Assembly (NCBI GenBank): GCA_002436765.1 | Contig: DJNI01000041.1 | Span: 40,679 to 45,974 of the forward strand | Direction of reading: 5' to 3' | Source: Clostridiales bacterium UBA6468 | GTDB lineage: Bacteria; Bacillota; Clostridia; Oscillospirales; Oscillospiraceae | DNA length: 5,296 nucleotides | Part shown: piece after piece, positions 1-5,296 of the stretch | How positions within the stretch are numbered: position 1 is the first letter of the stretch | How the letters are laid out: every line of letters begins with the position of its first letter | Program-made: the position numbers and the translations under genes | Notes under the pieces: model-generated | What the model was told of the DNA's origin: nothing | Database searches by the model: none | What the model saw: the letters and a program-made list of their open reading frames with translations, nothing else

Positions 1-79
1 AACGGCTGCGCTATATTTCCCGCTTTCAGAACCGCACAGCTGGGGAAAAAGATCCGCTGCTCAGCCGAAGACGATTTAT

Positions 80-1342
80 TCAAAGTTTCCTGCTCAGAAC
101 AATGCGCTTGCCCGGCAGGCGCTTGAGAATGCCCTTCAGTTCCAGCATGGTCAGGCTGGAAAGCAGCTTTCCGGTGGACAGGCCGGTTTCGGCAATCACA
201 TCGTCCACCAGCCGTTCGCCGCCGCTTAAGGCGTCCACAATGGTCTGCTCCTCCGGCGACAGCTTCGGCCTGACCGAACCTACGTCACTATAAGGCGCGG
301 AAGGCGTCTTGTCAATGCCCTGAGGGGCTAAATCTTTTTTAAGATTCGCATTTTTCCGGGGAAGACGGGATTTCTGCGCCACTTTCAGCAGCGGTTTTTC
401 TTCCTCCGCGGCCTTTCGCACCTCGTCGGGGTAGGCCGTCTGGCGGGCGGGCGCATCTTCCTTCCGAATCTTATCCGGAAACAGGGCTTCGTATTCGCTC
501 AGAACGTCCCAGCCGGAGGAAACCATGATCGCTCCGTCCCGCAGAAGCCGGTTGCTGCCCACGAAGGACGGCTGGTCGATGTTTCCCGGCACGGCGAACA
601 CGTCCCGCCCCTGCTCGGCGGCTAAGCGGGCGGTGATCAGCGCGCCGCTTTTCTCCGGCGCTTCCACCACCAGCACCCCGCAGCTCAGGCCGCTGATGAT
701 GCGGTTCCGCTTTGGAAATGTCCATTTGGCAGGCGGCGTCCCCGGCGCGAATTCGCTGAGGATGCAGCCGTATTCCTCCGTGTCCCGGAACAGCGCCCGG
801 TTGGAAATGGGATAGACGATATCCGCGCCGCAGCCCAGCACGCCCACCGCCGGCGCGCCTGCGGTCAAGGCTCCCGCCATGGCCATGCCGTCGATGCCGT
901 AGGCCATTCCGGATACCACGATGCCGCCGCACCGGGCGATCTGATACCCCATGCGCTTGGCGGTGGTCAGGCCGTAGGCCGACGCCTTCCGGGTGCCCAC
1001 CACACCGATCACCGGGCTTCCGTCAAAATCCGGCAGCCGTCCCTTGTAATACAGCACAATGGGCGGGTCGGCAATGTTTTTCAGCCGTGCGGGGTAGGCC
1101 GCATCCTGACAGGTCAGAATGTGGAGCTTTTCCCGGTCGCAGGCCTCCAGAATTTCCTCCGCGGAAGTCAGATCCTTCTCCAGGAGGGCAGCCTTTGCGT
1201 CCTCCTTAAGGCCGATAGCGTCAAATGATCCGTCATCGGCGAAGAAAATGTCCTCAGGGTCCCGAAAATGCTGTAATAGCGCCATTTTGTCCCGGTCGTT
1301 CAGCCCGGGGCAACGGGCAAACCATATCCAGTGTACCAGCAT
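80..1342 (-). CDS. dprA: DNA-processing protein DprA (Smf), complete
   Basis: DprA binds single-stranded DNA entering during natural transformation and loads RecA onto it; the family also occurs in bacteria not known to be competent. The 420-residue product shows the usual order: a small helical N-terminal region (about 1-75), the DprA Rossmann-like core (about 80-285), a charged Lys/Glu/Pro-rich linker (about 290-358) that is probably disordered, and a C-terminal DprA winged-helix domain (361-420). Core signatures are VGTRKAS at 115-121, SGMAYGID at 144-151, LGCGADIVYP at 169-178, FPKRNRIISGLS at 209-220, and SGALITARLAAEQGRDVFAVPG at 232-253 read in two blocks. One oddity is Met155 in the motif that usually reads GID-x-x-AH-x-GAL, where His is expected. 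The start is ATG at 1342 with AGGTGA at 1347-1352. It is the last visible gene of the ktr operon, 21 bp after the methyltransferase. Family assignment is very secure; a role in competence is inferred only from the family. Confidence 0.97.
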   Translation of the reverse strand: MLVHWIWFARCPGLNDRDKMALLQHFRDPEDIFFADDGSFDAIGLKEDAKAALLEKDLTSAEEILEACDREKLHILTCQDAAYPARLKNIADPPIVLYYKGRLPDFDGSPVIGVVGTRKASAYGLTTAKRMGYQIARCGGIVVSGMAYGIDGMAMAGALTAGAPAVGVLGCGADIVYPISNRALFRDTEEYGCILSEFAPGTPPAKWTFPKRNRIISGLSCGVLVVEAPEKSGALITARLAAEQGRDVFAVPGNIDQPSFVGSNRLLRDGAIMVSSGWDVLSEYEALFPDKIRKEDAPARQTAYPDEVRKAAEEEKPLLKVAQKSRLPRKNANLKKDLAPQGIDKTPSAPYSDVGSVRPKLSPEEQTIVDALSGGERLVDDVIAETGLSTGKLLSSLTMLELKGILKRLPGKRIVLSRKL

Positions 1343-1346
1343 TTTC

Positions 1347-1352
1347 TCACCT
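1347..1352 (-). promoter_or_regulatory. Ribosome binding site of dprA
   Basis: The minus strand reads AGGTGA four bases before the ATG at 1342, matching the 3' part of the GGAGGTGA anti-SD complement. It fixes the dprA start and lies in the 21-bp gap after the upstream gene's TAA. Confidence 0.7.
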
Positions 1353-1363
1353 GTTTCTCTCTA

Positions 1364-2113
1364 TTACTGTTTCATCTGCCACATGACGATGGCCGCCGCC
1401 ACCGCCGCGTTCAGGGACTCACAGCGCTTATTCATGGGGATGATCAGCTCCCCGTCGGCGCTTTCCAGAATTTCCCGGCGTACGCCCTGCCCTTCGCTGC
1501 CGATGACCACCGCCATACTGCGCAAATTGGCCTGACGCAAGTCCTTCGCCCGCCGACTCAGTGCCGTCACCGCCACGGGAATTTGGGCTTCTGCACAGGC
1601 GGTCTTTACCTCCGCCCAGTCCGCCTTCACCGGCTGGGTTCTAAACACCGCGCCCATGCCGGCGCGTACCGTCTTGGGGCCGTAGGGGTCGGCGCACCCT
1701 TCCAGCAGCGTCACGGGAATGTCCAGCGCGTCCGCCGTCCGCAGAATGGTTCCCAGGTTTCCCGGGTCCTGAATGCCGTCCAGCAGCAGGCAGCCGGGCT
1801 GGGGCACATACGTTTTTCTTTCCGGCAGGCGGCACAGAAACAGCGCCCCCTGGGGGCTTTCCATGGGGGAAATGAAGGCCATCACGTCCTCCGGAACACG
1901 GAAAAGCCGCACCGATTCCGGCACCTCCGCCTCAACGCCGTCGGATAAGATCACCGTGTCCAGTCCCGGATACCAGCGGACGGCCTCCGCCAGGAGCTTG
2001 ACCCCGTCGGCGGCGAACAGCCCCGCTTCCTCCCTGGCCTTCCGGGAGGAAAGCAGCTTCTTCACCTGCTGCAGCAGGGGATTTTTCCGGGAGGTGATCC
2101 TCTGCTCCGTCAC
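1364..2113 (-). CDS. SpoU/TrmH-family RNA 2'-O-ribose methyltransferase
   Basis: This 249-residue SPOUT-class enzyme is expected to transfer a methyl group from S-adenosylmethionine to a ribose 2'-OH in rRNA or tRNA. An N-terminal substrate-binding region (about 1-95, with ITSRKNPLLQ at 6-15 and ADGVKLLAEA at 35-44) precedes the knotted catalytic domain (about 105-249). All three SpoU motifs are visible: motif 1 DGIQDPGNLGTILRTAD at 112-128 (Asn119, Arg125), motif 2 VIGSEGQGV at 203-211 (Glu207), and motif 3 starting IPMNKRCESLNAAVA at 225-239. The start is GTG at 2111-2113, overlapping the ktrA TGA as GTGA. The same frame stays open back to 2470, but that part is antiparallel-free shadow of ktrA coding in another frame and does not resemble the family. 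No strong SD precedes the GTG, so translation is probably coupled to ktrA termination. Length and layout resemble Bacillus YsgA (RlmP, a 23S rRNA A-loop enzyme); the exact target nucleotide cannot be read from sequence. Confidence 0.94.
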   Translation of the reverse strand: MTEQRITSRKNPLLQQVKKLLSSRKAREEAGLFAADGVKLLAEAVRWYPGLDTVILSDGVEAEVPESVRLFRVPEDVMAFISPMESPQGALFLCRLPERKTYVPQPGCLLLDGIQDPGNLGTILRTADALDIPVTLLEGCADPYGPKTVRAGMGAVFRTQPVKADWAEVKTACAEAQIPVAVTALSRRAKDLRQANLRSMAVVIGSEGQGVRREILESADGELIIPMNKRCESLNAAVAAAIVMWQMKQ

Positions 2114-2757
2114 AGCTTCTGCACCGCACTGAGGGCGTAATTGTCCCCCAGCACCACCATCACGTCGCCCTCCTGGATACGGTAATCCGCGGCGGGGGAA
2201 ACGTTGGTCTTGTCCCCGTTCTCCACGGCGATGATGTTCACGCCCAGCTTTGCCCGGACGTTCAGCTCGTTGATGCACTTGCCGATCCAGCTCTTGGGGG
2301 CGGGAACCTCCAGAATCCCGTAGTCCTGGGAAAGCTCGATGTAATCCAGCACATTGTGGGAATACATGCTTCTTGCCAGCCGCTGGGCATGCTCCTGCTC
2401 CGGGATGACCACCCGGTCGGCCCCCAGCTTTTCCAGCACCAGGCGGTGGGTCTCGTCGTGGGCTTTGCACACGATGTAGGATGCGCCCAGCTCCTTTAGG
2501 TTCATGGTGACCAGCACGGAGGCCGCGAGATCGGCGCCGATGGCAACGACCGCACAGTCAAAATTCCGCACGCCCAGCGCCCGCAGGACTTCCTTGTCCC
2601 GGGCGTCGCCCACCACCGCGTGGGTGACGTCGTTGGCAAGCTGCTGCACCAGGTCGTTGTGCACGTCCATGGCCAGCACCTCCGCCCCCAGCGTGCACAG
2701 CTGCCGCGCCAGAGAGCCGCCGAAACGGCCAAGACCGATAACAATGTAAGACTTCAT
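2110..2757 (-). CDS. ktrA: KtrA-type potassium uptake regulator (single RCK protein)
   Basis: This is the cytoplasmic gating subunit that assembles as a ring under a KtrB dimer and controls K+ entry by binding ATP or ADP. The 215-residue protein has one RCK_N Rossmann domain (about 1-125) and one RCK_C domain (about 137-215); that single set is the Ktr arrangement, whereas proteobacterial TrkA (about 458 residues) carries two. The nucleotide-binding signature GLGRFG at 8-13 supplies the GxGxxG glycines 8, 10 and 13, with acidic Asp31 at the end of the second strand, GDA at 50-52, and GADRVVIPE at 112-120. The RCK_C segment INELNVRAKLGVNIIAV at 162-178 resembles the region that binds c-di-AMP in characterised KtrA proteins; regulation by c-di-AMP is inferred from that family knowledge. 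ATG at 2757 follows AAGGAG by six bases. The gene is 10 bp downstream of ktrB and overlaps the methyltransferase start by 4 bp. Confidence 0.96.
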   Translation of the reverse strand: MKSYIVIGLGRFGGSLARQLCTLGAEVLAMDVHNDLVQQLANDVTHAVVGDARDKEVLRALGVRNFDCAVVAIGADLAASVLVTMNLKELGASYIVCKAHDETHRLVLEKLGADRVVIPEQEHAQRLARSMYSHNVLDYIELSQDYGILEVPAPKSWIGKCINELNVRAKLGVNIIAVENGDKTNVSPAADYRIQEGDVMVVLGDNYALSAVQKL

Positions 2758-2763
2758 GTTTTT

Positions 2764-2769
2764 CTCCTT
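2764..2769 (-). promoter_or_regulatory. Ribosome binding site of ktrA, overlapping the ktrB stop
   Basis: The minus strand reads AAGGAG six bases before the ktrA ATG. It shares bases with the ktrB TAA stop (2768-2770), so ribosomes finishing ktrB clear and reach this site directly, which suggests coupled, stoichiometric synthesis of the two Ktr subunits. Confidence 0.85.
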
Positions 2770-4147
2770 ATCCGATCAGCAAATTGGTTTCCGCATAGCG
2801 GAACCGTTCCTCTGCCTGTTTTCCCGCCAGGAAGCCCAGACTGATGGTCAGCACGCCGACCCGTCCGAAATACATATAAACAATGATCAGGATCTGCGCC
2901 GGAATGCTCAAGGAAGCCGTCCCCCCCGCGCTTAATCCCACGGTCGCCAGCGCGGAAATCGCCTCGTATATGGCGTCCGTAAAGCTCATAGGCGACGTGG
3001 CGCTGATGAAAATGCCGCCGAAGACGGCCAGCGCCAGCACGATAAAGGCGATGATCATGGCGTTCTGGGTCTGCTCATCGGGAATCGTCCGCTTGAAGGC
3101 ACAGACCGCTCTTTTCCCTCTGGCTCTTGCCCAGATGGTCAGCACCAGCACCAGAAACGTCACGGTCTTGATGCCGCCGGCGGTGGAGCCGGAGGAACCG
3201 CCGATGAACATCAGCACGCAGGAAAAGGCCTTGCCGCTTTCCGTCAGCTTCGCCTGATCGATCGCCGCAAACCCCGCCGTGCGCAGTGTCGCGGACTGGA
3301 AAAAGCCGTTGAGCAGCTTTTCGCCCACAGTCATGCCGCCCAGCGTCTCCGGGTTGTTCCATTCCAGCAGGCAGATCCCCGCCCACCCGGCGGCAAGCAG
3401 CGCAGCGGTTACCAGCAGCACCAGCTTGGTATAGACGCTGACCTTACGGAAGGAGCGCTTCTGGGCGATGTTTTCCCACGCCAGAAAGCCAAGACCGCCG
3501 ATGATGATCAGCGCCGCCAGCGTCAGCAGGACAACGGGATCCGTATGGAATTCTGTCAGGCTCTGCCCCGGCGCGATGGAACCGAAAATATCGAACCCCG
3601 CGTTGCAGAACGCAGAAACGGAATGGAACACGCCCCAGCTCAGTGCTTTTCCCAATCCGTACGCCGGCCAGAACCGAAGGGTCAGAATGAGCGCCCCCAC
3701 GGCCTCCACGCAAAAGCTGCCGACGATCACCAGCTTTTGCAGCCGAACCACACCCATGATATCGCTTACGCTCAGAGACTGGGCGATCATCAGCCTTTGC
3801 CGCAGACTCACCTTCCTGCGCAGCAGGAAAATCAGCAGCGTCGCCACGGACATAAATCCCAGTCCGCCGATCTGAATCAGGCACAAAATGACGACCTGGC
3901 CAAATCCGCTCCACTGGCTCCAGGTATCATATAGCACCAGCCCCGTGACGCAGGTCGCGGAGGTGGCCGTAAACAGTGCCGGGCGCAGTCCGCAGGACAC
4001 CCCGTCCCGGGACGCGGCGGGCAGGGTCAGCAGCAGCGCCCCCAGAAGAATGATCGCGGCGAACATCAACGCGACCATCTGCGTGGTGGCAATGTGCCTG
4101 GGTCGGTGCTTCATCCAGAAAAGCACCAGCTTTCCCCGCAGAGACAT
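2768..4147 (-). CDS. ktrB: KtrB/TrkH-family potassium transporter membrane subunit
   Basis: KtrB is the K+-conducting membrane subunit of the Ktr system. With the ATG at 4147 the protein has 459 residues, the usual KtrB size, and four M1-P-M2 repeats. Filter glycines are visible in all four pore loops: TCVTGL at 65-70 (Gly69), FCNAGFD at 180-186 (Gly184), LRTAGF at 288-293 (Gly292) and ATVGLS at 401-406 (Gly404). The glycine/serine-rich segment GGSSGSTAGGIKT at 316-328 is the intramembrane gate loop in the third repeat, and Arg429 in YFGRVG is the conserved arginine of the last M2 helix. Approximate first helices of the repeats are at 22-43, 133-160, 237-262 and 361-383. The frame is open upstream to an ATG at 4282, but that would add 45 residues unlike the family and would put the promoter inside the gene; the 4147 start has AAGGAG seven bases away. 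The partner KtrA follows after 10 bp. Confidence 0.96.
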   Translation of the reverse strand: MSLRGKLVLFWMKHRPRHIATTQMVALMFAAIILLGALLLTLPAASRDGVSCGLRPALFTATSATCVTGLVLYDTWSQWSGFGQVVILCLIQIGGLGFMSVATLLIFLLRRKVSLRQRLMIAQSLSVSDIMGVVRLQKLVIVGSFCVEAVGALILTLRFWPAYGLGKALSWGVFHSVSAFCNAGFDIFGSIAPGQSLTEFHTDPVVLLTLAALIIIGGLGFLAWENIAQKRSFRKVSVYTKLVLLVTAALLAAGWAGICLLEWNNPETLGGMTVGEKLLNGFFQSATLRTAGFAAIDQAKLTESGKAFSCVLMFIGGSSGSTAGGIKTVTFLVLVLTIWARARGKRAVCAFKRTIPDEQTQNAMIIAFIVLALAVFGGIFISATSPMSFTDAIYEAISALATVGLSAGGTASLSIPAQILIIVYMYFGRVGVLTISLGFLAGKQAEERFRYAETNLLIG

Positions 4148-4154
4148 ATTTGCG

Positions 4155-4160
4155 CTCCTT
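4155..4160 (-). promoter_or_regulatory. Ribosome binding site deciding the ktrB start
   Basis: The minus strand reads AAGGAG seven bases before the ATG at 4147. No comparable site precedes the far-upstream in-frame ATG at 4282, and the predicted promoter lies between the two, so the downstream ATG is the supported start. Confidence 0.85.
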
Positions 4161-4196
4161 TCCGGCAGGCACACCCCGCCATCGTATGTTTCTCCT

Positions 4197-4224
4197 ATTA
4201 TAGCAACTTTCCATTCTTTTGCAA
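4197..4224 (-). promoter_or_regulatory. Sigma-A-type promoter of the ktrB-ktrA-methyltransferase-dprA operon
   Basis: On the minus strand a perfect -10 box TATAAT (4202-4197) is preceded by TGC, giving an extended -10. A -35-like TTGCAA (4224-4219, 4 of 6 consensus) lies 16 bp upstream. The start of transcription is predicted near 4190, giving a leader of about 43 nt before the ktrB ATG. That is too short for the c-di-AMP (ydaO) riboswitch that precedes ktrAB in Bacillus subtilis. With gene gaps of 21 bp or less, this promoter probably drives all four genes. It is predicted from sequence only. Confidence 0.75.
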
Positions 4225-4247
4225 GTCTCAATCCAGTAAAGAATTCA

Positions 4248-4276
4248 TTTACATTTTCTCCCGGCTGTGCTATACT
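4248..4276 (+). promoter_or_regulatory. Sigma-A-type promoter of ade
   Basis: TTTACA (4248-4253, 5 of 6 consensus) and TATACT (4271-4276, 5 of 6) are separated by the optimal 17 bp, and TG at 4268-4269 one base before the -10 makes it an extended -10. Transcription is predicted to start near 4283, giving a leader of about 23 nt, too short for a purine riboswitch. The -35 boxes of this promoter and of the ktr promoter are only 23 bp apart and point away from each other, so a regulator bound between them could affect both. I see no strong perfect palindrome there apart from the 6-bp GAATTC at 4241-4246. Confidence 0.78.
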
Positions 4277-4288
4277 GGTCAAAAAATC

Positions 4289-4297
4289 GGAAAGGGG
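4289..4297 (+). promoter_or_regulatory. Ribosome binding site of ade
   Basis: GGAAAGGGG ends eight bases before the ATG at 4306. It is purine-rich with an AAGGGG core, an adequate rather than perfect Shine-Dalgarno match, and it fixes the ade start. Confidence 0.65.
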
Positions 4298-4305
4298 CAG
4301 AGTTT

Positions 4306-5296
4306 ATGAGTTATACGGAAAGCTGGTCGGGAAAGATCAACCGCAAGCTTCTGAAAAAGCTGCACATCATCGATGTCGCCGCCGGGCGGGAGAAAGCCGA
4401 TCTGGTTCTGAAAAACGCCACCTATGTCAATGTGTTTTCCGGGGAGCTGGACACCGGGGACATTGCGGTGGCGGAGGGTCTGATCGTGGGTCTCGGCAGC
4501 TACGAAGGCCGGGAGGAAGTGGACATGACCGGCAAGATCGTCTGCCCGGGCTTTATTGACGCGCACATTCATCTCGAGTCGAGTCTCGTCAGCCCCAAGG
4601 AATTTGTCCGGGCGACACTTCCGCACGGCACAACGACCGTCATCACCGACCCGCACGAAATTACAAACGTCATGGGCACCGACGGCATCGACTATATGTT
4701 CCAGGCGACGGAGGGGCTTCCCATCGATGTCCGCTTCATGCTGCCGTCCTGCGTTCCGGCCACGCCGATGGATGAAAGCGGCGCGAATCTTGATTACCGG
4801 GCCATCGACTCGTTCTATGATTACCCCAGAGTGCAGGGCCTGGCCGAAATGATGAACGCTTACGGCGTCATCCACAATGACAAAGAGGTCGTCTCCAAGA
4901 TCGTCGCCGCGCAGGCGCACCACAAAAAGATCGACGGCCACGCGCCGGGGCTTCTGGGAAAGGACCTCGACACCTACATTGCCGCGGGCGTTTACTCCGA
5001 TCACGAGTGCTCGACGATGGAAGACGCGCTGGAAAAGCTCAAGCGCGGCCAGTTCATCATGATCCGCGAAGGCACGGCGGCGCGGAATCTGGAGGCCTTG
5101 GCGGGGCTTCTCACGCCGCAGTACGCAGAGCGCTGCATGTTCTGCACGGACGACAAGCACCCGAACGACCTTTTGGAGAAGGGCCACATCGACTATATCT
5201 GCCGCGAGGCCATCAACAAATATGGCGCAGACCCGATCCTCACCGTCAAGGTCGCCTGCCACCACGCGGCGCGGTATTTCCTGCTCAATAACCGCG
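4306..5296 (+). CDS. ade: Adenine deaminase (N-terminal part, runs off the window)
   Basis: Adenine deaminase hydrolyses adenine to hypoxanthine and ammonia in purine salvage, using a binuclear metal site of the amidohydrolase superfamily. The gene is open to the window end: 330 complete codons of about 570-600 expected, so the C-terminal adenine deaminase domain lies outside. Visible blocks are IIDVAAGREKADLVLKN at 21-37, the metal-binding PGFIDAHIHLESS at 81-93 (His87, His89), TTVITDPHEITNVMG at 110-124, FMLPSCVPATP at 144-154, GLAEMMN at 178-184 (Glu180), DGHAPGLLGKDL at 210-221 (His212), SDHECS at 231-236 (His233), IMIREGTAARNL at 251-262 and CTDDKHPNDLLEKGHID at 280-296 (Asp282). The listed His, Glu and Asp residues sit where the family's metal ligands are expected. 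The N-terminus is about 15 residues longer than many relatives before the IDVA block. The gene is divergent from the ktr operon. Synonymous codon choice changes near 4556. The family call is very secure, and all visible catalytic motifs are intact. Confidence 0.96.
   Translation, partial: MSYTESWSGKINRKLLKKLHIIDVAAGREKADLVLKNATYVNVFSGELDTGDIAVAEGLIVGLGSYEGREEVDMTGKIVCPGFIDAHIHLESSLVSPKEFVRATLPHGTTTVITDPHEITNVMGTDGIDYMFQATEGLPIDVRFMLPSCVPATPMDESGANLDYRAIDSFYDYPRVQGLAEMMNAYGVIHNDKEVVSKIVAAQAHHKKIDGHAPGLLGKDLDTYIAAGVYSDHECSTMEDALEKLKRGQFIMIREGTAARNLEALAGLLTPQYAERCMFCTDDKHPNDLLEKGHIDYICREAINKYGADPILTVKVACHHAARYFLLNNR

Noticed and set aside
1..79. Possible intrinsic terminator or next gene (topA often follows dprA) downstream of dprA.
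   Set aside because: A 7-bp imperfect stem with a 22-base loop exists (minus strand GCTGTGC with GCGCAGC), but the T-run lies before it, not after it. No start codon with an open frame or topA-like sequence is visible.
331..346. Perfect 6-bp inverted repeat with a 4-base T-rich loop (AATCTT/AAGATT).
   Set aside because: It is AT-rich and weak, lies inside the Lys/Asn-rich linker coding region of dprA and has no terminator-like context; probably a by-product of lysine and asparagine codons.
471..932. Arg-rich 153-codon minus-strand frame within dprA, and similar frames within ktrB (3444-3914) and on the opposite strand.
   Set aside because: They overlap well-supported genes, have low-complexity Arg/Gly/His composition and show no family motif; they are out-of-frame shadows.
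4114..4182. Possible 22-23-codon leader peptide upstream of ktrB starting at ATG 4182 on the minus strand, preceded by AGGAG.
   Set aside because: The AGGAG immediately follows the -10 box and would lie upstream of the predicted transcription start, so it would not be in the mRNA. The peptide also lacks a run of regulatory codons.
4573..4589. Repeated CTCGAGTCGAGTCTCG pattern in ade.
   Set aside because: It encodes the conserved metal-site residues His-Leu-Glu-Ser-Ser-Leu; the repetition follows from the codons and does not extend further.
4279..5265. A 328-codon open frame on the minus strand covering the whole visible ade gene.
   Set aside because: Its translation is Val/Asp/Arg-rich with no recognisable motif, has no convincing ribosome site, and lies antisense to an unmistakable adenine deaminase. 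Long antisense frames are expected from strong G/C third-position bias.
1..5296. CRISPR arrays, tRNA/rRNA genes, insertion sequences, phage or defence genes, toxin-antitoxin pairs.
   Set aside because: No direct-repeat arrays, transposase motifs, tRNA-like cloverleaf or rRNA sequence was seen; the window is almost fully accounted for by five housekeeping genes.

Overview
This GC-rich window (clearly above 50% G+C, with strong G/C preference at third codon positions) looks like chromosomal DNA of a high-GC Clostridia-type Firmicute, for example the Oscillospiraceae/Ruminococcaceae group. The grounds are strong Shine-Dalgarno sites, sigma-A-like extended -10 promoters, a single-RCK Ktr potassium system and a Bacillus-type adenine deaminase. 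This placement is an inference from gene content and style; no rRNA or marker gene is present to confirm it.

Positions 80-4147 hold four minus-strand genes that read leftward as one apparent operon. They are the potassium channel subunit KtrB (4147-2768), its cytoplasmic RCK regulator KtrA (2757-2110), a SpoU/TrmH-family RNA 2'-O-methyltransferase (2113-1364, GTG start overlapping the ktrA stop), and the DNA-uptake/recombination mediator DprA (1342-80). Junctions are 10 bp, a 4-bp overlap and 21 bp, with no room for internal terminators. A single promoter with a perfect TATAAT box lies just upstream of ktrB. Positions 1-79, downstream of dprA, show no start codon with a sustained frame on either strand and no convincing terminator.

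The 158-bp gap at 4148-4305 is a divergent promoter region. One extended -10 promoter faces left into the ktr operon and another faces right into an adenine deaminase gene (4306 to beyond the window end, 330 codons visible). Both predicted leaders are short (about 43 and 23 nt), so neither gene can carry a c-di-AMP (ydaO) or purine riboswitch here.

Functionally, KtrB and KtrA form a nucleotide-gated K+ uptake system at the membrane. The methyltransferase is expected to modify rRNA or tRNA, DprA protects incoming single-stranded DNA and loads RecA, and adenine deaminase feeds adenine to hypoxanthine for purine salvage. These are housekeeping families. I found no evidence of an undescribed system. 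The points most worth a second look are a codon-usage break inside ade near position 4556, a histidine-to-methionine change in a DprA signature motif, and the divergent pairing of an adenine-consuming enzyme with an adenine-nucleotide-gated transporter.
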